NCBI GenBank assembly: GCA_903772945.1
Contig: CAICTM010000213.1
Coordinates: forward strand, 1-64,000
Reading direction: 5' to 3'
Length of the DNA: 64,000 bases
Source: Seminavis robusta
Lineage: Eukaryota; Bacillariophyta; Bacillariophyceae; Naviculales; Naviculaceae
The notes below the pieces were generated by a model. That model was not told the DNA's origin. It worked only from the letters and a program-made list of their open reading frames with translations, and did not search any database. The translations under genes were made by a program, and so were the position numbers. Positions 19,734 through 29,200 of this stretch are shown here, one piece after another; position 1 is the first letter of the stretch, and each line of letters begins with the position of its first letter.

Positions 19734-20348
19734 GTTGTTTCAAAATTTTAGTACTGCGAGCCAAAAGATGAAAACAAAATATTATGAACCTCCCTACTCG
19801 TACTCTTTAGAAAACCCCCGTTGCTCATCTGCGAACAGAATCTTGCTTTGAGCTGCATGAAATCGACAGCCGGCCTTTGTTTCTAACTTGCCGGGTACAG
19901 ACGATACAGGCCTGGATTCGATTCGATTCCCCTCTCATCAGCTGGGCGCGAGATGGAACGAACACGAGGTGAATGAAATCTTCAATTTTCCATTCTTTGT
20001 GAGCTCGGAGGCGTGGACTGGCTCTTTGACTTGTAAGCTTGCCAGCCACGGCACTTACGGGATCCAATCCAGGTCTGGATTGAATTTTCTCATAGCTGGG
20101 CGCACAGTTGCTTTAGTTCGAGGGGCGCACAGCTGCCTGTTCAAGAATTCTTTGCACGACCGAGATGGCTCAAGACTCACCCAAACCAATCAAGCAAGCA
20201 GCAAGCAGCCACCATGCCGTGCCAGTGTGCCAGTCTATCTTGTTGCAAAGCCATAAAACGCCACCACCAAAATCGCAACGCAACACACAACACAACACAA
20301 CACTAAAAACTGACAACTCCTACCATTAGTACAGTACAGTACAATAGA
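19734..20348. other. Divergent intergenic region
   Basis: 615 bp between the hydroxylase (minus) and the UBX gene (plus). Two similar stretches (about 19909-19948 and 20071-20104; both contain a ...TGGATT...CAGCTGGGCGC-like phrase) form an imperfect direct repeat. An ACAAC-rich leader precedes the UBX start. No gene. Confidence 0.45.
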
Positions 20349-21611
20349 ATGTTCCGAAAGCTCCGTGATGGAATATCGGCCGCTGCCAATGCCTTGGCGG
20401 GTTCTACTGGAGAGCAGCAGGGTGTCCAGTCATTGCAGTCGATGGGCTTTGGTGCCACAGACGCGCGAAGTGCGTTACAAGCATGCAATGGGGACGTGGA
20501 GAGAGCTGCATCCATGCTTTTAGCTTCCAACAATCAACAACAACAGCAACAACATCATCATCGTGGTCGTCCAGCCACAACCAATAATACCAACAACACT
20601 GCCAATAGTAATGATGATGAAGCCGCGTTGGCTGCAGCATTACAAGAGAGTCTACAAACAGAAGAAGCACGGCAATTGGAAGCGGCTCGCGTGGCTTCAG
20701 CCGATCAACCCCCACCACCATCGGCAGCTACGGTTCGTGCCGGAGAGGCCGCGCAACTCCGAGCAGCACAAGGACGCAAAACGTCCAAATCTCCACCCCG
20801 AACCACCGGAATTGGCGCTCATCACCCCGCTGTCAAAATGCCGACCAAACTGGAACATCGACCCAAAGAAGAGCAACTGTTGCGGTGTGCGGATCGCATG
20901 AAAACATTTCCGCGCGCCGTCGATACGCTCTACATTGCACTCACGTCCATTCAAAAAGACCCGGCCAATGACAAATTTCGAAAAATCGACAAGACGACGG
21001 CCGGATTTCAACGAACATTGAAACCCGCACCGGGTGCCGAGGATATGCTCAAGGCCATGAATTTTGTGGAACGGGGTCCTTCGACTTTAGTGCTTACGCG
21101 GGATCGCGTCGATCCGGCACTCTTGTATTTGGGAATTGGTGCCTTGGAAACGACCCGAGAAACACCCGAATACAAAAAGGGAAAGCAAAAACTGCAATTT
21201 GAAAAGCAAATGCTGGCGTTATTGACACAAAGTGATGCTAGTGAAACAGAGGCGATCGCCAGAGCCAACCACATGTCCAAGTGTCCCACGGAACCCAGTG
21301 ATGGAAAGGGTGCTCTGATGCAAATCAAACTCAACGAGGATACTACGATTCGACGACGATTTGATGGCGATGATACGTTGGAAGATATTCTCAACTGGTT
21401 GGGAGGGCATGCGTCTGCCTTGCCAAACAAAATTTTGTCTCGAGAATGGAGTTTGATGGATATGAATCGCTATCCGCTGGCGCCCATGGACTGTGAGGAA
21501 GACCGCAACAAAACACTCCAGTTTCTTGGTTGCTGGCCCTCGGGGAGATTGGAAATTGCACCCAGTGACGAAGGATGGCATCAACGCAAGAGTATTCATG
21601 TCAAAATGTGA
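20349..21611 (+). CDS. UBA-UIM-PUB-UBX protein, predicted Cdc48/p97 cofactor, 420 aa
   Basis: Likely adaptor linking ubiquitinated clients to the Cdc48/p97 ATPase. UBA domain ~26-60 (GVQSLQSMGFGATDARSAL, then CNGDVERAASMLL). A UIM-like helix ~90-107 (DEAALAAALQESLQTEE). PUB/PUG domain ~180-290 (LRCADRMKTFPRAVDTLY, then GPSTLVLTRDRVDPALLYLG). UBX-like ubiquitin fold ~318-410 (IKLNEDTTIRRRFDGDDTLE, then WSLMDMNRYP, ending ...LGCWPSGRLEIAP). PUB plus UBX is the UBXN6/UBXD1 arrangement, with UBA and UIM added here. Low-complexity Gln/His/Asn linkers separate the domains. AATAAA lies at 21637, shortly after the stop. Confidence 0.85.
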   Translation: MFRKLRDGISAAANALAGSTGEQQGVQSLQSMGFGATDARSALQACNGDVERAASMLLASNNQQQQQQHHHRGRPATTNNTNNTANSNDDEAALAAALQESLQTEEARQLEAARVASADQPPPPSAATVRAGEAAQLRAAQGRKTSKSPPRTTGIGAHHPAVKMPTKLEHRPKEEQLLRCADRMKTFPRAVDTLYIALTSIQKDPANDKFRKIDKTTAGFQRTLKPAPGAEDMLKAMNFVERGPSTLVLTRDRVDPALLYLGIGALETTRETPEYKKGKQKLQFEKQMLALLTQSDASETEAIARANHMSKCPTEPSDGKGALMQIKLNEDTTIRRRFDGDDTLEDILNWLGGHASALPNKILSREWSLMDMNRYPLAPMDCEEDRNKTLQFLGCWPSGRLEIAPSDEGWHQRKSIHVKM

Positions 21612-22000
21612 TCCAGTCGAGGACTGGGAGCTGCAAAATAAATCAATAATGAGGCCATTTTCACCGAGGCCAATTTATTTATTCTTTCGATACCGTGCAC
21701 AGTCCAGGAATTTTGCGCTTTGCCTTCAGTTCAATGTATACATATTATGCAACTTGTCATGAGGTCATCGAAGCTTGGGATCCACTTGTCCTCGATATTT
21801 CCCTAGTCTTCTTGTATAGAATTTTACACTATCATTATTTATTCGAGACCATATCTGAGCTACATTGTATGCATCCTCTTCGTCTCTCATTTTCTCTTCT
21901 TCTTGTTGTATCAATCGTACCTTAGTGGTACTGGATAATGCCGGCTCCTGTGGTAGAAAAAGACATAATTCTCACATTTGCAGCACTTCCATCGTCTCCT
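21612..22000. other. Convergent 3' intergenic region
   Basis: Between the ends of the UBX gene and the repeat-receptor gene. Holds AATAAA at 21637; otherwise AT-rich sequence with no gene. Confidence 0.5.
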
Positions 22001-25000
22001 TCACGCGTCCTGGTCCTCGGAACCAGACGTCCACAGTTCCAACCCAAAATTTCCAAACTCCTCGTCTTCGCCCTGTAATAGCAAGTAGTAAACTTCGTTT
22101 CGTTCCGAGGACCATGTGACAGAAGTTCCAGCAAGCAGAGTGCTGTTGTTTTGGCCTGTCCCACAGTCACTGGACTGAGCCGGAACACACTGTAGATCAC
22201 CACAGCTTCCAATGCAAACTGCGAGATTCATGTCAAAGTTCGTGTGTGCTGTGCAGGTGGTAGCTGTGATGTTGTCACCTGTCCCAATCAGGGAATAAAA
22301 GAGGCCGCGACCTGTTGTGTTCCGCCCTTCACTATCACAAGAATTGGTAACGTTTTCATTGAAGGTGGCGCTTCGAGTTGACCCAAAAGTGGTTATACCA
22401 TCATCCACAGTCAAAGGTCCAATAGTGCCTTCACACTTGTCATTGGAAGCAGTTTCTTCCAGTGTAAAGACAAAATCACCAGAAACAGATGAATTTTTGC
22501 CATGAACCAGGAAATAATAGATTTGGTTTGAAATGGTGGTCCAAGTCACAGCGTTTTGATCGCCGCATGGCGAAGCCTCTGAAACTGAGGTTGGTAGGCA
22601 TGCTAGATAAGCGCAGACGGCCCCTTCATAGACAGAAACCCAAGCTGTGAAGCCTGTGTAGGATGAACAAGTTGATGCTGTCCAAGTTTTGCCCGTACCC
22701 ACTGCTCGATACCAGGTACCAGGAACACTTTCTTGTCCTTCGCCCCCACCAAATCCACAAAATGCAATGGACATTGCACCATCAGTTGGAATTGCACTAC
22801 CCAAAATTGAAGTTCCGTCAGCAGAAATAGTGGTGGCCTCTTGGCAGGTAGGAGAATTGTCGATCTCTGCATCCTCATAATAAACATTGAAATAGCCATC
22901 CCTGTTGTCATACCCATGAACAAGGACGAGATACTCCACACCTGGCTCTGTAAACCATGACACAGAACTTTGATCTCTACAGAACTGGTCATTGCCATCC
23001 ATGCAAACCAAGTTGTCACAAGAGCCTGTGTACACCGAGATTTGTGTGTCCAGAAAAGCATCTCGACCAATATCATCAGCCGTAACATTTGGGCAGGTGG
23101 ACACAGTCATGGCCCTCCCAGTACCAATAGCCGAATACCACAGACCAGATGATGTGTGCCAGACCCGGTCACCGCAGCTGGGCGCACCACCAACATTCAA
23201 CCCAAAAAATGTTGGTGGCGTAAAATCTTGGAAACCAACCTGGTTCGGCTGAAGAGTGAATATTCGATTGTTTGGCACACCTTCACAATATTCATTGCCA
23301 TCTATTTGCAAACCATCACCCCTCAGTTGATACATGATCGACAATTCAAAGCTGGCATCCGTCACTGTAGTGTTGCCGTAGACCAGAAGATAAAATGTCA
23401 CTCCTTCTTCACGATCAAAGAAGTTGAAAGTGTCGAAGTTGAAAACGCCAAAAGCGTCGGAAGTGTCAACATGGACACAGCTCAGCATGCTGCACGACCC
23501 CTTGTAAACAGCAACATTCAATTCAGACCCTATGTCATAGGTAGGTGAGTCATTCTGTCCATCGATTGTGTACCAAACCCCTATGCCTGAAGGTTTTTGT
23601 GAATTGTCATCGCATTCTGGGAGCTGGTCTGAATCCACCAGCTTAGCTCCTTCCATAGAACTTTGGATCCGAAATCTTCCCCTTCCAATGTCATCAAACA
23701 CAGGCTGCGAGATGTTGAAAGCGCCGTCACACACACCATTGTTTTCTTCCAATACTTCCATCTCAAAATCCCCAGTGTAGAGCCGGTATCCATGAACCAG
23801 AATGAAGTAGTGCGAACCAGCTTGTCCAAACCAATGCACATAGCTCTGATCACCACAATGTTGGTCATTCCCAGTAACACAGACTGCGACATCACAAGGA
23901 TGATCATCGAGTGTTCCTCCTCCTGCTTCATAGACTGATAGTTGAGTATCATAGTTGGTACCACTGCCACAGGTATGAACGTGTAACCAAGCATCAGCTC
24001 CTTCCACGGCAAACCACTGACCTCTACCATTGGTCCGTATGTCTTGGCACGTAGCCACACTTTCTTCTTGTGTGTTCCTCAATGTGGAATCTCTTACTGC
24101 AGCATTGATTTGCACTGGATGTGCTCCTCTACAAAGGTTATTAGTAAAGAAGGAAGGTGCCATGGAAGGAGCTGAAGAAGGACTTGCAGTAGTTGGAGCT
24201 TGAGAGGGAGCCAGGGTAATGATGACTTCCTTCCGGGACACTGACACTGCTATCACCACAAGCACTACAATTAGAAGCAAGAATCCAATGGCTGAACAAG
24301 TAAATCGTTGCCATTTGGAATAATCTTCGCCTTCCTGTTCGTCAGGAGTTCTGGTTGGTACCACTTCTGCTTGGGCAGCACTTGCGAGGAGTCTCTCCTC
24401 TGCAACAATCTCTGCCTGCTGACGGATGGCTTCCTCATCGAGGTCTTCTCCGGGGGTTACCAATTCACCCACAGCCGTGGCTTGCAATAATTCCTCGGAC
24501 GGTTGGTTGGCAGCACTGTGTATGACAAAGTCTCTCGGACCTGCATCTAGGATGTCCATGGGCTCAAAATCACCCGTATTGGCACCAACCAGTGAGAATT
24601 GGAGACTTTCAGTTCGTTGCAAGGCTTCCCCAGGGCCCCCCCTGTAGGCTCCTGGACGTTGCAGCCTTTGTTGTCGTTGTAGTTGTGTTTGCATGGGCAT
24701 CTGGTCTCTGGTTGGGCTTGGTTCTTCATTATGTACTAATATACTATTTTCACCTTGTTTGGATGTCTGTGAGTTTGGGGCAGAGTTGCGAAAGAATGCT
24801 AGGCGACAACTGTTTTGGCTGCTGTCAACCCGGGCTGGTGTTTGCACTTTGACTTGCTGTTTGAGGTTGTCTGCTTTAACTAGATGCTCAGCTGCTGCTA
24901 TGCTAGCCTGTGCTGCCACAATGTTCATGAGAACTCCTCTTTCACTTTCAGTGGTCCGGGTAGATAAAGCTATAGCTTCTTGTTTTTCGGGTGGTGGTCT

Positions 25001-25267
25001 TCTTCCAGAATCGGCAGCCGAAGAATTGGTGGGAGTCTCATTCTTGGTGTTTTCTTGACTCCTCGTGATGGCGATTTCTTCATCTCGTGCTTGCTGCGCG
25101 GCTTCCAATTCAGATCTTTTGTTAAGAGCATCGATGACAGCCTGATCGGGCTTGGGTTCATTGCCAGCTGTATGTGCGCCAGAGCCACTGCCACTACCGG
25201 TGCTGGTGCCGGTAGCAGTGCTGGATCCATCCCTCCTCTTAGAAGGGACACTAGTGCTGCCTTTCAT
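22001..25267 (-). CDS. Receptor-like membrane protein with five cysteine-rich beta-type repeats, 1,088 aa
   Basis: Predicted single-pass surface protein. The cytoplasmic N-terminus (~320 aa, disordered) opens MKG, a Thr/Gly/Ser-rich tract and then DQAVIDALNKRSELEAAQQ, closely like the tail of the LRR protein at 50885-53212 (FDPAVRDALVKRAEAEALQ). TM ~323-345 (IGFLLLIVVLVVIAVSVS), then a Ser/Ala/Pro linker (PSQAPTTASPSSAPSMAPS). The ectodomain is five tandem ~125-145-residue repeats. Each has a variant of GxWYxxxGTGxxxxxSTC, a VYxGSCxxLxC strand, a GNDxxCxDQ loop and a final YxxLVHGxxxxxGxF strand. The pattern resembles pre-peptidase C-terminal (PPC) beta-sandwich domains. There is no LRR and no kinase. 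Single exon, ATG at 25267. Ligand unknown; adhesion or recognition is plausible. Confidence 0.85.
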   Translation of the reverse strand: MKGSTSVPSKRRDGSSTATGTSTGSGSGSGAHTAGNEPKPDQAVIDALNKRSELEAAQQARDEEIAITRSQENTKNETPTNSSAADSGRRPPPEKQEAIALSTRTTESERGVLMNIVAAQASIAAAEHLVKADNLKQQVKVQTPARVDSSQNSCRLAFFRNSAPNSQTSKQGENSILVHNEEPSPTRDQMPMQTQLQRQQRLQRPGAYRGGPGEALQRTESLQFSLVGANTGDFEPMDILDAGPRDFVIHSAANQPSEELLQATAVGELVTPGEDLDEEAIRQQAEIVAEERLLASAAQAEVVPTRTPDEQEGEDYSKWQRFTCSAIGFLLLIVVLVVIAVSVSRKEVIITLAPSQAPTTASPSSAPSMAPSFFTNNLCRGAHPVQINAAVRDSTLRNTQEESVATCQDIRTNGRGQWFAVEGADAWLHVHTCGSGTNYDTQLSVYEAGGGTLDDHPCDVAVCVTGNDQHCGDQSYVHWFGQAGSHYFILVHGYRLYTGDFEMEVLEENNGVCDGAFNISQPVFDDIGRGRFRIQSSMEGAKLVDSDQLPECDDNSQKPSGIGVWYTIDGQNDSPTYDIGSELNVAVYKGSCSMLSCVHVDTSDAFGVFNFDTFNFFDREEGVTFYLLVYGNTTVTDASFELSIMYQLRGDGLQIDGNEYCEGVPNNRIFTLQPNQVGFQDFTPPTFFGLNVGGAPSCGDRVWHTSSGLWYSAIGTGRAMTVSTCPNVTADDIGRDAFLDTQISVYTGSCDNLVCMDGNDQFCRDQSSVSWFTEPGVEYLVLVHGYDNRDGYFNVYYEDAEIDNSPTCQEATTISADGTSILGSAIPTDGAMSIAFCGFGGGEGQESVPGTWYRAVGTGKTWTASTCSSYTGFTAWVSVYEGAVCAYLACLPTSVSEASPCGDQNAVTWTTISNQIYYFLVHGKNSSVSGDFVFTLEETASNDKCEGTIGPLTVDDGITTFGSTRSATFNENVTNSCDSEGRNTTGRGLFYSLIGTGDNITATTCTAHTNFDMNLAVCIGSCGDLQCVPAQSSDCGTGQNNSTLLAGTSVTWSSERNEVYYLLLQGEDEEFGNFGLELWTSGSEDQDA

Positions 25268-28156
25268 CCTTGCTGCTATTCAATGGTTGGCACTTGCAAT
25301 TGAGGAGCATGCAGTCGACCTTTAATGGAATAATAGATTCTTCCAGCTATCGATCGGTAAAGGTAATAGTACCGGTATCATCGCCGTCGATCCGTCTACT
25401 AGCTATGATAGCTAGCTATCGGAAGACAGTCCGTGAGGTTTCCTCACGACTTAATGAAGGGGTTTGTAAGGGGCTAGTTGATCCAAAATTTGGCAGCACC
25501 ACACTCTCTAAGAAACAGTACCAAGACATTTTTTAATGATCTTTATCCGGTGGCTTTTGGGAATGTTGGCACAGCAATGGTAAAGCAGACACCTATTGAT
25601 ATTTACACATTCTCAAGTAGCCATGACAAATATCATGCGATCTGATGTGAAAAAGCTATGGGAAGAAAAAACGATGGGGCGATTTGCACCTGGTACTGGG
25701 ATTTGCAGCATTCGAAACACTGAAAGGGGGATTCAGTGATTGTTTGTGTTATAGAATACAGGGTGCCAATCATCTCTCCCCCACAATCAAGAAGCAACAC
25801 TGAAGAGACAGATGCTTTCTTGATTGAGTATCCACAAGACAGAAAGCTGTATGCACCAGGCACCCGAAGCCATCACGTCGTCACTCAATGTCGACGACAA
25901 TCCCAGACATTGCTCATCAACAGGACATCATCATGATGCTTGTTAATTGCCTGGAGGAACAAAGCACTCAAACCTGTGATAAGGTGCCAGTTGCTCTGTG
26001 GCGGTCGCTCCTTGAATATTCCTTGTCAATATCCTTGCATCCTCATAATGGATGTATGGATGCTTATTACAGGAGCAAAGCCTCGAATTCAATCCTCTTG
26101 AACGAAACGTTGGACCCTCTCTAGCTAGGTCTAGAGAGCCGGCGACAGTCCATTGAGCGCATCTTGTGGTACCGGTATCTGGACGGGTGGCTCATATTGA
26201 CAGGCTGATGGATCTGCCGCACCTCTATGCCTGTCTGCCATCAAGCCTAAGGCTATCAGAGTGTCTATCACACCTCAAACGTCAGTCAATCGGAGCGTCG
26301 GTTCAGAACAGAAAGCCATTCTCATTGGAATCATACCCCTTTGGAAAGGTTTTCTTTTCTGGGTCAATTACAGTCAAGTTGGTGAATTTTGAAGAGCACG
26401 GAAAAGTCTCTGGTTTTTTTAGTTCAGCACGGCTGACCGCCGACTACGAAATGCTTTGGTTAAGTCAGTCCTTTTGGATCGATCGCTCCGAATAACAAGA
26501 GGAGATGCTGTCGATCGATGGCACGGTCAAAGTATCTAGTATCAATTGCCTGCACTGCAAAGGAGCAGGGGCTACCGCTGCGTTTCTATTTTATTTATGT
26601 GAGCTAGCATTTCGCTGTTGCTAGTTGACCTTTTCCGCAACGGCATGATACTTTGTTCAGTTCAGCAACTACGGCATGCCGACACTGTTCTGTTGTGGAC
26701 ACTTTTTCCACTATCGGTAGCGCTGTGGCTAGCGGTAGTAGTGGCTATAGCTACCTTCTGTTATTGCGGTCGAATCTCCTTCTCTCCTTCGTGTCCGCAC
26801 TTCTGTTGCCTATTGTCGTTGTCGGTATCAACAATGATTTCTTATCGCTGTTGTTGTCACAGCCGTGGTGAATTTGCACTCCTGTGTTCTGCAGAGACCC
26901 GAGGTACGGTGCCTCCATTCGGTATCGGAACCAAGATAATGAGTGTCTGATGGCTGAGAAGCAAAAGCACTCAACAGGAGCGAATGGTTGGATCTTTCTT
27001 CTATGTACTGGAAATCGTACCAGATACCGATTAGGTGAGAATCGAATCCATTTGTGGCTGAAAATTTGAGCAGTCACGAGCGTCTGGTCGATTGTATAAC
27101 AATTGCTGGCAGGCATTTGCTGTTGTTGCTGCTGTTGTTGGTTGAATCAGCATGGGAACACTGTTGGTCTAGCAACTGGTCGGTCGTCAACAGCTGTAGC
27201 AGACAAACTCCATCTTGCATCATTCATAGGCACTTCCCTTGAGCCACCACTTTGTGTTTGGCCCGTGCTCTGCCATACAACGTCTCGTTTATTGCACAAT
27301 TTGAACATTCCTGCCCTGTTTGCCATGGCCGCTGATTGTGTTTTCTGTCGAGGAAAGTCTGACTTGCAATATTGCTTCTTGGATGGTTTTGATGGCCTTG
27401 CTGTAAAATGTTCCATGGCTGTCGTATGGTCTTTCTTGTTGTGGAGAAATGAGTGATATTGTTGTCAAGGTAAACAATTATCTCACATCCTACAACTCTA
27501 CTGCTGCCATCGCCTCTTTTGTACTCCAGTTGGTATTGCTAGAAACACCATTGGTACTATTCCCAGCCCTTTTGTCATGGTCACGGAACATGACGGGCGG
27601 TACTTCGTTCCTTGGTGCTTTTGCATGCTGAGAATTTTGTTAGCAGCAACACTTGACTTGTGGAGGTGGTGGTGATGCTACCTTGACTCTACTGGACTCT
27701 CACCAGACTCGACTCTGGCGGGAATTTCAAAAGAAATTTCAGCTGGGTAGCTGGTGGTGTGGCTGTGATTTTGCTCCTGCTGCGACCAGTGACTGGACCA
27801 GTCCTGAAAGAACTCCATGGAGCCTCACGCCCTTTCCCACCATTTGCCAAGACGAGACGTGCTTTCCTTGAAAGCCTCGGTGTCGTGAAGCGATTGCGAA
27901 ACAAATAGTACGGTAGGGTTGAGGCTTTTCGCCAGGATGACGTGTTTTCACTCATTCCTTTTGCGGCTTCTTCCATCAACCCTGTCACCCTGTCACCTTG
28001 CGGCTTGCGGCGCATTCAAGCTCCTGTCCACAAGAGATTCGAGAGGATACAGTTGCTTGCATTGCATCCGAGTCAGTCTGTGTCAACACACTAGATCTAG
28101 CTAGAGCTCATCTACCTTCTTCACATCAAGAGATACTAGCTAGGCTACTTTCTACA
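25268..28156. other. Long gene-poor region (2.9 kb)
   Basis: Six frames read; only short frames without motifs. Contains ACCGGTA motifs near 25370 and 26170, CTAGCTAT runs near 25399-25420 and a CTAGCTAG run near 26120, and a GTTGCTGTTGTT-type tract near 27120-27140. It lies between the divergent starts of the repeat-receptor and the plastid protein gene. A lineage-specific RNA or a gene with very short exons could be missed here. Confidence 0.45.
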
Positions 28157-28742
28157 ATGAAGTTTCTGCTGTTGCTCTGTTGGGCGCTCCTTGGTTCTGT
28201 GTCGGGCTTCAACCCCATGGCCAAGAACGTACACAGTACCATGACCCCGCTTTCGCCGCTCCAACCTGCTGATCTGGGTCAAGATTACGAAGCAACATCT
28301 CCGACGACACTAACGGCAGTCCTCGGTCCAATGGCTGGCCTTACAACAGGTCTGGTCACCTTTGCCGGTGCCGCCTTTGCAGGAGAAGAAATCGAAATGG
28401 CCGAATTGCCCCCACCATATGTACCTGCCATATTTGCTGTGGGCTTGTTGGTTGGTGTGGGTGTTCTGACCGGAAGTCTGGGAAATGTCATTGATGAAGG
28501 TGCGTCTGTTCGCTTGCCATTTTAAAGAAATTTGATGATTGATCTAACCACCTTTTTGTTTCTTGCGCCATGTCATGCTGCTTTCATGCCTCTTCAATCG
28601 CTGCATTTGTTTGTTTGCCACTGCACAACAATTCACTTTGCCACTACTTGGATCGACAGAGGCTTCATTGGGTCTTCAGTCGGGAGCCCGTGCCCGCAAA
28701 GAAATTGAGCGAAGCAGGTCATCCTATTTCAAGAAACGCTAG
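28157..28742 (+). CDS. Small plastid-targeted thylakoid-type membrane protein, 141 aa, two exons
   Basis: Exons 28157-28499 and 28660-28742; the intron is 160 bp (GTGCGT...GACAG, phase 1) and splicing yields a clean stop at 28740. Without splicing the frame would end in a poor tail. Residues 1-18 are a signal peptide (MKFLLLLCWALLGSVSGF), with SVSGF resembling the diatom ASAF cleavage motif with Phe at +1, so import into the complex plastid is likely. A second hydrophobic stretch ends AGAAFAGEE, an AxA-type thylakoid site. The mature part would be ~65 aa: lumenal PPPY, one TM (VPAIFAVGLLVGVGVLTG) and a basic stromal tail (KEIERSRSSYFKKR). This topology recalls PsbW/PsbX-type small photosystem subunits; identity not established. 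Confidence 0.72.
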
Positions 28743-29200
28743 CCAGCTAGGAATCTTTCTGGTCCTACACTAATTGTACATGGTGCGCAGCTCATACTGG
28801 TATGGTAAAAGATTTAGAAGATGATGATATTCCAGCTACCAGTAGTATGAATCGAAGACTGTTCGAACGTCACAAAGGGCATCCTTGCTAATATAATCTA
28901 AATATCGACTTGCAAACACCTGCTGTTGCCGCGCGCCGCACACATGCTTTCATCCCGGCGAAGCCATTACCGCCGCTACATGTACCTGGCTAGGGATGAA
29001 GCTGATCAAAGCAAACAAGACGAGGAAGGGTCGCAACTGTGCCCAGAGAGGTTAATACTCGGCAGAGCGGAATTGTTTGGGGAGCTGCAATGCCGCGCGT
29101 ACTACAACTCCTCGAGGATGGGAGAACTGCACCCTCTACTGTTGATCAGGTTGGCGAACAAGTTGCTTGTGTTCGTTTTCTTTAGTTTTAGCTACTCCTA
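28743..29200. other. Convergent 3' intergenic region
   Basis: No gene seen between the plastid protein and the USP gene. Confidence 0.5.

Noticed and set aside
26618-27116. Hydrophobic frames in the 25-28 kb gap as a membrane-protein gene
   Set aside because: Overlapping frames on both strands of T/G-rich DNA, without a conserved motif or splice pattern.
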